Source of the DNA: Lentisphaerota bacterium
Lineage (GTDB): Bacteria > Verrucomicrobiota > Kiritimatiellia > RFP12 > UBA3636
Reading direction: 5' to 3'
Assembly: GCA_012514445.1 (NCBI GenBank)
Contig: JAAZAI010000269.1
Span: 1-6,849 of the forward strand
Length of the DNA: 6,849 nt
A program made the position numbers and the translations under genes. The notes under the pieces were generated by a model. It was given only the letters and a program-made list of their open reading frames with translations. It did no database searches and was not told the DNA's origin. Shown piece by piece: positions 1 through 5,179 of this stretch (positions within the stretch are counted from its first letter, which is position 1; each line of letters starts with the position of its first letter).

Positions 1-31
1 CGAAGCGCTGCAACATATCCCTCTCCGACAT
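1..31 (-). CDS. Possible 5' end of a divergent gene, truncated by the window edge
   Basis: Reading leftward from base 31 there is an ATG, a second in-frame ATG at base 16, and an open frame to the window edge (MSERDMLQRF). The second ATG is preceded by GGAG about 6 bases upstream (bases 26-23 read on the minus strand), a credible ribosome binding site. The first ATG has none. A divergent partner to deoC would explain why the palindrome at 34-182 stops just short of base 31. Ten residues cannot identify a protein. The pattern loosely recalls the start of Hsp33-type chaperones, but that is a weak resemblance and no function is assigned. It may be a chance frame. Confidence 0.25.
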   Translation of the reverse strand, partial: MSERDMLQRF

Positions 32-33
32 CA

Positions 34-182
34 GCAATTCGCAATATGGCCGATCTTGTTTGCAGCGGCGTGCTCGGAGAACCCGCCCTACCTTGTAGAC
101 TCCCCGTTTGGCGGTGATTTTGGGGTAGGGCGCGATCTCCGAGCGCGCCGTTTCCCTGGTTCCCGGCCCTGTTGCGAATTGC
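34..182. repeat. Long imperfect palindrome (149 bases) upstream of deoC
   Basis: The two halves are inverted copies in one register: base i faces base 216-i. Paired blocks are 34-44 with 172-182 (GCAATTCGCAA, 11 of 11), 48-52 with 164-168 (5 of 5), 64-80 with 136-152 (15 Watson-Crick plus 2 G-T of 17) and 84-92 with 124-132 (CGCCCTACC, 9 of 9). These are followed by three G-T pairs at 93-95/121-123. The main interruption is an 11x11 mismatch region at 53-63/153-163; a smaller one is 3x3 at 81-83/133-135. Transcribed from either strand it would fold into one long hairpin with a loop near base 108. No T-tract follows either arm, so it is not a standard intrinsic terminator. It resembles ERIC-type or other full-length palindromic intergenic elements in architecture only; no sequence match is claimed. 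Confidence 0.8.
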
Positions 183-213
183 CGGAATTTCCGTGCCCAA
201 GATGGACGGGAAG

Positions 214-222
214 TGGTAGTAT
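214..222 (+). promoter_or_regulatory. Candidate extended -10 promoter of deoC
   Basis: TGG followed by TAGTAT (217-222) matches an extended -10 element (TGn plus 4 of 6 of TATAAT). No convincing -35 is seen around 194-199, as expected for extended -10 promoters. Transcription would start near 229, giving a leader of about 44 bases and leaving the palindrome at 34-182 outside the mRNA. Confidence 0.35.
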
Positions 223-272
223 GTGTTCTTGTTTGTTCCTTTCTTTTTTCAATCGCCATATGGGAGTCCATT

Positions 273-1001
273 ATGACACACAATCCCACACCCACCTCTC
301 CGCTTGATTCCGCGCAACACCTTCCCACCTTCGCCGAGATCGCGGGCATGATCGACCACACGGTGTTGGCGCCGAACAGCCGGCGCGAGGTCTTCGTGGA
401 GGCCTGCCGCTTCGCCGTCTCGAACCGGTGCGCCAGCGTTTGCATCTGCCCCTTCTTCGTCAGGGACTGCGCGGAGCTGCTGAGGGGCTCCGGCGTGAAG
501 ACATGCACGGTCATCGGCTTCCCCCACGGCACGGCCGCCACGGCCGCGAAGGTCGCGGAGGCGCAGATCGCGATGGAGGACGGCGCCGAGGAGATCGACA
601 TGGTCGTCAACATCGCCAAGGTCAAAGACGGCGATTGGGACTACGTGAAGGCCGACATCGCCGCGGTCACCGCGGCCGTCCACGCGGCGGCCTGCAAGGT
701 GAAGGTGATCTTCGAGAACTGCTACCTCGAGCGCGAGGAGAAGATCAGACTCTGCCGGATCTGCACCGAGCTTCGCTGCGACTGGGTCAAGACGTCGACG
801 GGGTTCGGCACGGGCGGCGCGACGATCGAGGATCTGCAGCTCATGAAGGCGAACATTGGACCGGACGTGCAGATCAAGGCCGCGGGCGGCATCCGCACCC
901 TCGACCAGCTTCTGGAAGCCCGCGCCGCCGGCGTCACGCGCGTGGGGTGCTCGCGCTCGAAGGACGTGCTGGCCGAACTCCACGCGCGCCTCGGCGGCTG
1001 A
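273..1001 (+). CDS. deoC: Deoxyribose-phosphate aldolase (DERA)
   Basis: This cytosolic class I aldolase reversibly cleaves 2-deoxyribose-5-phosphate to glyceraldehyde-3-phosphate and acetaldehyde in deoxynucleoside catabolism. The product is 242 residues, near the usual DeoC length. Landmarks are the N-terminal DHTVLAP (28-34), EEIDMVVN with the proton-relay Asp109, KVKVIFENCYL (142-152), the Schiff-base Lys173 in WVKTSTGFGTGGAT, and Lys202 in IKAAGGIRT. All three catalytic positions of the family (Asp, Lys, Lys) are present. The phosphate-side loop near the C-terminus reads GCSRS (225-229), where the E. coli type has two adjacent serines. The ATG at 273 is chosen because GGGAG at 262-266 sits 6 bases upstream. 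The frame opens further upstream at a GTG (213), but that extension is hydrophobic, not conserved and overlaps the promoter. The next gene begins 41 bases downstream in the same direction. Confidence 0.96.
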   Translation: MTHNPTPTSPLDSAQHLPTFAEIAGMIDHTVLAPNSRREVFVEACRFAVSNRCASVCICPFFVRDCAELLRGSGVKTCTVIGFPHGTAATAAKVAEAQIAMEDGAEEIDMVVNIAKVKDGDWDYVKADIAAVTAAVHAAACKVKVIFENCYLEREEKIRLCRICTELRCDWVKTSTGFGTGGATIEDLQLMKANIGPDVQIKAAGGIRTLDQLLEARAAGVTRVGCSRSKDVLAELHARLGG

Positions 1002-1029
1002 ATCAACGGCCTGCATCCGAGAGCCGACC

Positions 1030-1035
1030 AGGAGG
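1030..1035 (+). promoter_or_regulatory. Strong Shine-Dalgarno site of the DUF3592 gene
   Basis: A perfect AGGAGG lies 7 bases before the ATG at 1043. It fixes that start and shows that this genome uses canonical ribosome binding sites, in contrast to the starts of lysA and pyrC. Confidence 0.8.
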
Positions 1036-1042
1036 TTGATCG

Positions 1043-2746
1043 ATGAGTCGATTCCGACATCGCGTCCAATCAGGCAGGAGTTCGAAGCCCCTGACCGCGG
1101 CGGGGCTGGTCTCCTCGACCTTGTTCGGCCTGGTCTTTGCCGGCTTCGCGGTCGTGATGGGCGCCATCGTCCTCAAGGATCATCGCGCCGATCAGGCGAT
1201 GCTGGCCTGGGAGCCCGTGCCCTGCACGATCGTCAAGTCGTCGATCGAGACCGTCGGCGAGGGCGAGTATTCGTTTTCCGCGGAGTACACGTACGAACGC
1301 GGTGGACGCGCGTATTCCGGGTACCGATATAGCCGAAACTCCGATGCGTTCGTCTTCGACAAAGTTTCCGAAAAGGTGCCGCTGCTCAAGCGCTACCCCG
1401 TCGGCATCGTCGCGATGTGCTACGTCAATCCAGAGAATACGGCGGACTCGGTGCTCGTGCGCGGCGATGGTGGCTTTCCGTGGTCGATGCTGCTCTTTCT
1501 CGTCCCGTTCGTCCTCGTCGGCCTCGGCATCGTCTTCGGACCTTGGATCGCCTGGGCGCGCCGTCGGCGCGCCTCGGGCTTCGAGTCGCCCACGCGGAAG
1601 AACGAGGCCTCGAAGCGCGGCGGACGGTTCATCATGATGATCTTCGGCCTGATGTTCGTCGGCGCAGGCGCGGGCGTCGGCTATGCGACGCTGCCTTCGT
1701 TGACGCAGTGGCGCGCATCTTCCGGCTGGACCGAGGTGCCCGCGGTCGTCACGGCCAGCGCCGTGCGTTCCAGTCGCGGCGACGACAGCACGACGTATCG
1801 CCCTTACATCGCCTACGTCTACACGGTCGACGGGCGGGAATACGAAGGGGATCGATACGATTTCTGGAGCGTCTCGAGCAGCGGCTACGAAGGCAAGGCC
1901 GCGATCGTGCGGGAGCACCCGGTCGGTCGTGAGATCCGCGTCTATGTCGATCCCGCGGATCCCGCGCTCAGCGTGATCAAGCGGGAGGCCGGGTGGGGCA
2001 TTTTGTTCCCCACGCTCTTCCCGCTCATCTTCATGGTGGTGGGATGCTCCGTTTTCGTGGCCGGTGCGCGGATGGGGCGCGATGCCGCGCCTGCAAGGGC
2101 GAACGGGTTCGCGCGCGACGAGTCGTCGCGGACGCGCGGCGAACCGATTCGCAAAGCCAGCCGCGGACGGGTCGTCGGATCGGTGCTCTTTGCGCTGGTC
2201 TGGAACGGAATCGTGTCGGTCTTCGTCTTCCAGGCATGGCGCACGGTGGAGGCCGGGCGTCCGGAATGGATTCTGTTCGCGTTCCTGATCCCCTTCGTGA
2301 TCATCGGTCTCGGGGCTCTGGTCGGCGTGGTCGCGGAGATCCTGCGGCTCTTCAATCCGAGGATCGAAATCGCATCCGAGGGCGGCGACTTGTGCCTCGA
2401 CAGGCCCTTGCGTCTGCGGTATCGCTCGCACGGTTCCGTGCATCGCATCGCGCATCTGCGAATCAGTCTGCACGGCGTCGAGAAGGCGACCTATTCGCAG
2501 GGGAAGACGCGCAGCACGTCCGAGCATGAATTCTACGGCGCGGTGCTGTTGGAGACGTCGGATCCTCGCGAGATGGTGCAAGGCCGCCTGGAGGCGGAGC
2601 TGCCGGCGGATGCGATGCACTCGTTCCAGAGCGAGAGCGCCGCGATCGAATGGCGGCTGAAGGTCGAGGGAATGGTTTCGCTGTGGCCGGACATCAAAGA
2701 CGAGCATCGGCTCCACGTGCAGCCGTCGGAAAGGCGTTTCGCATGA
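1043..2746 (+). CDS. Six-helix membrane protein with two DUF3592 units and a C-terminal arrestin-like domain
   Basis: The 567-residue product has predicted membrane helices at about 20-44, 147-170, 196-219, 318-341, 374-398 and 408-432. Between helices 1-2 and 3-4 lie two copies of a DUF3592-type module. Each has a W-x-x-V-P start (56-60; 229-233), a Tyr-rich central sheet, and a terminal YPVG or HPVG followed by a YVNP/YVDP...S-V line (118-138; 292-311). Basic clusters after helices 2 and 4 (RRRR at 173-176; R/K-rich 342-376) place the loops with DUF3592 outside the cytoplasm and the C-terminus inside. Residues about 438-563 are a soluble beta-rich region with an arrestin-N-like pattern: ISLHG, then LP...HSF, then IEWRLKVEG and WPDIKDEHRLHV. 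DUF3592 has no established function and neither has this fusion. The start is set by AGGAGG at 1030-1035. The stop overlaps the next start (ATGA), so the two products are probably made together. Confidence 0.85.
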   Translation: MSRFRHRVQSGRSSKPLTAAGLVSSTLFGLVFAGFAVVMGAIVLKDHRADQAMLAWEPVPCTIVKSSIETVGEGEYSFSAEYTYERGGRAYSGYRYSRNSDAFVFDKVSEKVPLLKRYPVGIVAMCYVNPENTADSVLVRGDGGFPWSMLLFLVPFVLVGLGIVFGPWIAWARRRRASGFESPTRKNEASKRGGRFIMMIFGLMFVGAGAGVGYATLPSLTQWRASSGWTEVPAVVTASAVRSSRGDDSTTYRPYIAYVYTVDGREYEGDRYDFWSVSSSGYEGKAAIVREHPVGREIRVYVDPADPALSVIKREAGWGILFPTLFPLIFMVVGCSVFVAGARMGRDAAPARANGFARDESSRTRGEPIRKASRGRVVGSVLFALVWNGIVSVFVFQAWRTVEAGRPEWILFAFLIPFVIIGLGALVGVVAEILRLFNPRIEIASEGGDLCLDRPLRLRYRSHGSVHRIAHLRISLHGVEKATYSQGKTRSTSEHEFYGAVLLETSDPREMVQGRLEAELPADAMHSFQSESAAIEWRLKVEGMVSLWPDIKDEHRLHVQPSERRFA

Positions 2747-3075
2747 GCGGCGAGGTCGGCATCGTGCTGGAGAGAACGGCGTACCGCCCAGGCGAGCGCG
2801 TCGCCGGGCAGGCGGGCTGGCATCGGGACAAGCCCCCGCGGCAGGCGAGCATCCGGCTTTTCTGGCGGGTGCGGGGCGCCCGGGTCGACGACGTGAAAGT
2901 CGTGGACGTGCATGATGTCGCGCAGCCCCAGGCCGCGCAGGACGTCGCGTTTGAATTCACGCTGCCCGACGAGCCCTACAGCTATCGCGGTACGCTCTTC
3001 TCCATCGAGTGGGGCGTCGAGCTGCTCGTCGGCGACAGCGGCGAGGTGGCGACATTCACGCTTGGCCCTGGTTGA
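2743..3075 (+). CDS. Small soluble arrestin-like (beta-sandwich) protein coupled to the DUF3592 protein
   Basis: The 110-residue product has no signal peptide or membrane helix. Its pattern is that of half an arrestin-type beta-sandwich: GIVLERTAYRPGERVAG (6-22, with the PGE turn and a following G), IRLFWRVRG (37-45), FEFTLPDEPYSYRG (70-83) and LFSIEWGVEL (85-94). The upstream protein ends in a comparable fold, so the two may pair as N- and C-lobes or form a membrane-tethered complex (inference). The ATG at 2743 overlaps the upstream stop as ATGA, with GGAAAGG about 8 bases before it, so translation is probably coupled. An in-frame ATG at 2650 would add 31 residues buried in the upstream coding region and is rejected. 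The 3' end overlaps the convergent YkgJ-type gene by 20 bases. The cellular role is unknown. Confidence 0.8.
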   Translation: MSGEVGIVLERTAYRPGERVAGQAGWHRDKPPRQASIRLFWRVRGARVDDVKVVDVHDVAQPQAAQDVAFEFTLPDEPYSYRGTLFSIEWGVELLVGDSGEVATFTLGPG

Positions 3076-3394
3076 GCCCGGGGCAGACCGCGGCGGAGTC
3101 CGCATTCCTCCACGAGAAGGGGAAGTCGCGGCATTGGCGCGGCTTGGCGGCGTGGGCGGTGCATCGGCCTGCGTCGTCGAGGAGGATGCAGGCTCCGTTT
3201 GGCTTGTCCTTGAGGACGAGTCCGCGTCGGTCGGGCGCGAGCGCGGCGAAGCGCGCCGTGAAGTCGAGCACGTCCAGCCCGAGGCACCGGGCGAGGGCGG
3301 TTTCCTCGCCGGGAAGCAGGTGGACGCGGCCGGGGACGCGGCAGCAGGCGCCGCATTGGCGGCAGTGGAAGTCCTGGGGGCTCGACGCGCTCAT
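3056..3394 (-). CDS. YkgJ-family cysteine-cluster (putative metal-chelating) protein
   Basis: The 112-residue product opens with the signature CxxCxxCC (Cys11, 14, 17, 18 in CRQCGACC). A second group follows: Cys69, Cys78 and Cys88 in the order G-x-C-x-x-L...RC...KPRQCRDFPF (68-93), with another Cys104 near the end. This is the diagnostic layout of the YkgJ/UPF0153 family, thought to bind zinc or iron; the reaction or partner is not established. It has no membrane segment, so it is cytosolic. The gene starts 13 bases after the zinc-ribbon gene and is probably co-transcribed with it and lysA. No good Shine-Dalgarno sequence precedes the ATG, so translation may depend on coupling. Its last 20 bases overlap the convergent arrestin-like gene on the opposite strand. 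Confidence 0.9.
   Translation of the reverse strand: MSASSPQDFHCRQCGACCRVPGRVHLLPGEETALARCLGLDVLDFTARFAALAPDRRGLVLKDKPNGACILLDDAGRCTAHAAKPRQCRDFPFSWRNADSAAVCPGLNQGQA
3065..3084. other. GC-rich hairpin spanning the convergent 3' ends
   Basis: GCCCTGG (3065-3071) pairs with CCGGGGC (3078-3084) through seven base pairs, one of them T-G, around a six-base loop. The + strand stop TGA (3073-3075) is in the loop region. Neither side carries a T-tract, so it does not meet the usual intrinsic terminator form. It could still mark the boundary between the two converging operons, where there is no intergenic space for a separate terminator. Confidence 0.3.
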
Positions 3395-3407
3395 GGCGAA
3401 CTTCAGA

Positions 3408-3668
3408 CTACGGCTGGAGCAGGAGGCTCAGCAGCGCGGGGATGAGGAAGCCCAGCGAGGTGAAGAGCGCAAGCAGCAGCACCGCGTGCCAGAGTTTGGT
3501 CAGCTTGCGCGCAAAGGCGTGCCGCAGCGGGATGAAGCCCATCCACTGGGTGAACTCCGCGCCGCAACTGCTGCAGCGCATGTTGCGCATGTGCCCCGGC
3601 GTCACCCGCATCCAGCGCTGGCGCATCATCCTCCAGGAGTCGTCGCAACGGCAGAAGGGACATTTCAT
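3408..3668 (-). CDS. Small zinc-ribbon protein with a C-terminal membrane helix
   Basis: The 86-residue product starts with CPFC (Cys3, Cys6, plus Cys8) and has CSSC (Cys32, Cys35), a CxxC...CxxC pair typical of a single zinc ribbon. A basic stretch (48-60) follows, then a hydrophobic helix at about 60-84. The ribbon should face the cytoplasm with the helix as an anchor (inference from charge). The family cannot be named. The ATG at 3668 is chosen because the CPFC motif begins right there. The frame stays open upstream to 3947, but that stretch is the arginine- and histidine-rich shadow of lysA. A weak GAAAG lies 6 bases before the start. It sits 41 bases after lysA and 13 before the YkgJ-type gene, which suggests one transcript. 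Confidence 0.75.
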   Translation of the reverse strand: MKCPFCRCDDSWRMMRQRWMRVTPGHMRNMRCSSCGAEFTQWMGFIPLRHAFARKLTKLWHAVLLLALFTSLGFLIPALLSLLLQP

Positions 3669-3709
3669 AAGGGGCTTTCGGCGCGAAATCGGGAACGTCG
3701 CGATGCGCG

Positions 3710-4969
3710 TCAACGCGTCGCGATCCCGCAGTCGAGCGTGGCGAAGAGGTCGTCGAGCGTTTCTCCGCGTCGGATGAGCTGCGGAACTCCGTCGGCGCGG
3801 ATGAGCCACTCCGGGGAGCGGAGCTTCCCGTTGTAGTTGAAGCCCATGGCATGGCCGTGGGCGCCGGTGTCGTGGATGACGACACGGTCGCCGGGTTCGA
3901 GGCGTGGCAGCATCCGGTCGATGGCGAACTTGTCGTTTTTCTCGCACAGCGAGCCGGTGACGTCGTACAGGGTGTCGCAGGGGGCGTTCTCCTTGCCGAC
4001 GACGGAGATGTGGTGGTACGCGCCGTAGAGCGCAGGCCGCATCAGGTTGGCCATGCAGGCGTCGAGACCCGCGTAGGTCTTATAGGTCCGCTTGATGTGG
4101 AGCACGCGAGAGACGAGCCAGCCGGCGGGGCCGGTGATCATGCGGCCGCACTCCATGACGATCCGGGGCATGGGCATGCCGGCGGCGAGGAGGATGCGTT
4201 CGCATTCACGCCGGACGCCGGCGCCGACGCGCTCGAGGTCGACGGGCTCCTGCTCGGGGCGGTAGGGGATGCCGATGCCGCCGCCAAGGTTGATGAACTC
4301 GAAGTCGATGCCGACGGTCGCGCGGATCTCGGCGGCCAGTTCGAAGAGAATGCGGGCGGTCTCGACGAAGTAGTCGGGATTGAGCTCGTTGGAGGCGACC
4401 ATCGTGTGCATGCCGAAGCGCGTCACGCCCTTCGCCTTGAGCAGACGGTAGCCGTCGAGCATCTGCTCGCGCGTGAAACCGTACTTGGCCTCCTCGGGTC
4501 TGCCGATGATCGTGTTGCCGGCCTTGACCTTGCCGGGGTTGAAGCGGCAGCAGACGACGGGCGGCAGGGCGCCGCAGGCGCGCTCGACGGCGGCGATGTG
4601 CGTGATGTCGTCGAAGTTGACGATCGCGCCTAGCTCGCAGGCCTTCCGGAACTCCACGTCGGGCGTGTCGTTCGAGGTGAACATGATGTCCAGGCCGCGG
4701 AGGCCCACGCGTTCGGCGAGCACGAGCTCGGCCATCGAACTGCAGTCGGCGCCGGATCCCTCGGCCTTGAGGATCGCGAGGATGCTCGGATTCGGCGTGG
4801 CCTTGACGGCGAAGTAGTTCCGGAACCCGGGATTCCAGGAGAACGCCTTTGCGAGGCGGCGAGTATTCTCGACGATTCCAGCCTCGTCGTAGACGTGGTA
4901 ATGCGTTGGCGTCGTCTTCTCGATCAAGTCGAGCACAGATGTGGAAATGGGGAAGTGTTTTGCTTTCAT
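3710..4969 (-). CDS. lysA: Diaminopimelate decarboxylase
   Basis: This PLP enzyme (alanine-racemase fold III) converts meso-diaminopimelate to L-lysine, the last step of lysine synthesis, in the cytosol. The 419 residues match the family length. Visible landmarks are the PLP-linking Lys56 in YFAVKATPNPS, FGMHTM with His188, the phosphate-binding glycine run NLGGGIGIP (227-235), MECGRMITGPAG (272-283), DACMANLMRPALYG (303-316), the catalytic Cys342-Glu343 in GSLCEKNDKFA, and FNYNGKLRSPEWL (377-389). The family loop usually written EPGR reads ECGR here. Together with the MVASNELNP and YRPEQEPVDL segments this marks a known LysA subtype rather than a defect. A related polyamine-pathway decarboxylase is less likely given the C-terminal CE and YN motifs. 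The ATG at 4969 has no Shine-Dalgarno sequence; see the promoter at 4981-5009. Two small cysteine-motif genes follow in the same direction. Confidence 0.95.
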   Translation of the reverse strand: MKAKHFPISTSVLDLIEKTTPTHYHVYDEAGIVENTRRLAKAFSWNPGFRNYFAVKATPNPSILAILKAEGSGADCSSMAELVLAERVGLRGLDIMFTSNDTPDVEFRKACELGAIVNFDDITHIAAVERACGALPPVVCCRFNPGKVKAGNTIIGRPEEAKYGFTREQMLDGYRLLKAKGVTRFGMHTMVASNELNPDYFVETARILFELAAEIRATVGIDFEFINLGGGIGIPYRPEQEPVDLERVGAGVRRECERILLAAGMPMPRIVMECGRMITGPAGWLVSRVLHIKRTYKTYAGLDACMANLMRPALYGAYHHISVVGKENAPCDTLYDVTGSLCEKNDKFAIDRMLPRLEPGDRVVIHDTGAHGHAMGFNYNGKLRSPEWLIRADGVPQLIRRGETLDDLFATLDCGIATR

Positions 4970-4980
4970 TAAACTGATTT

Positions 4981-5009
4981 ATCTTACAGAAGTTTTCTTG
5001 AGAATGCAA
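4981..5009 (-). promoter_or_regulatory. Candidate sigma-70-type promoter of lysA, close to the start codon
   Basis: On the minus strand TTGCAT (5009-5004) and TAAGAT (4986-4981) are separated by exactly 17 bases, in a locally A/T-rich stretch. Transcription would begin near 4974-4975, leaving a leader of only about 5-6 bases before the ATG at 4969 and no room for a ribosome binding site. Confidence 0.45.
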
Positions 5010-5019
5010 CCGTGGAAAT

Positions 5020-5114
5020 CATTGCGTCGTAATCGATCAAGTCGCCGGGGTTGACGCAAGAAAGCTCCGTCGAGCAGGCACGTCATTCCCGTCGTCGACC
5101 GATTCCATTGCGTC
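5020..5114. repeat. Three copies of a TTGCGTC heptamer in the lysA-pyrC divergent region
   Basis: CATTGCGTC occurs at 5020-5028 and again at 5106-5114, and the inverted core GACGCAA is at 5053-5059. The first and inverted copies form a 7-base inverted repeat 24 bases apart. The copies lie between the two candidate promoters and could be regulator sites, but the motif is short and was found by eye. Confidence 0.25.
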
Positions 5115-5161
5115 CGATTGTCTCGGCCTCCGCCTTCGCGCTGGGAATTGGCCCAAGTCGA

Positions 5162-5170
5162 TGCTATAAT
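5162..5170 (+). promoter_or_regulatory. Perfect extended -10 promoter of pyrC, implying a leaderless mRNA
   Basis: TGCTATAAT is an exact TGn-TATAAT extended -10 element. It ends 9 bases before the pyrC ATG at 5180, so transcription should start about 5176-5180 and the mRNA would begin at or within a few bases of the start codon. No convincing -35 box is seen 16-18 bases upstream. Confidence 0.65.
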
Positions 5171-5179
5171 CGCGCAACC

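Noticed and set aside
34..182. Palindrome as a classical intrinsic terminator or CRISPR-like repeat
   Set aside because: Neither arm is followed by a T-tract, there is no direct-repeat periodicity with spacers, and the stem is far longer than a usual terminator.
56..307. 83-codon + strand frame in the deoC upstream region
   Set aside because: It runs through the palindrome and the deoC promoter and start, with no family resemblance.
249..1016. 255-codon minus-strand frame opposite deoC
   Set aside because: Composition is that of a shadow frame, and deoC on the other strand has all catalytic residues.
1070..2716. 548-codon open frame on the minus strand opposite the DUF3592 gene
   Set aside because: Its product is an Arg/His/Asp-rich, low-complexity sequence typical of the antisense shadow of a GC-rich gene, with no recognisable domain. 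The + strand frame has helices, domain motifs and a perfect ribosome binding site.
4127..4156. EPGR-to-ECGR change in LysA as a sign of an inactive or novel enzyme
   Set aside because: The rest of the active site, including Lys56, His188, Cys342-Glu343 and the YN motif, is intact. The ECGR form fits a known LysA subtype.
3851..4633. 260-codon + strand frame opposite lysA
   Set aside because: Asp/Val/Ala-rich composition with no motif; an antisense shadow of lysA.
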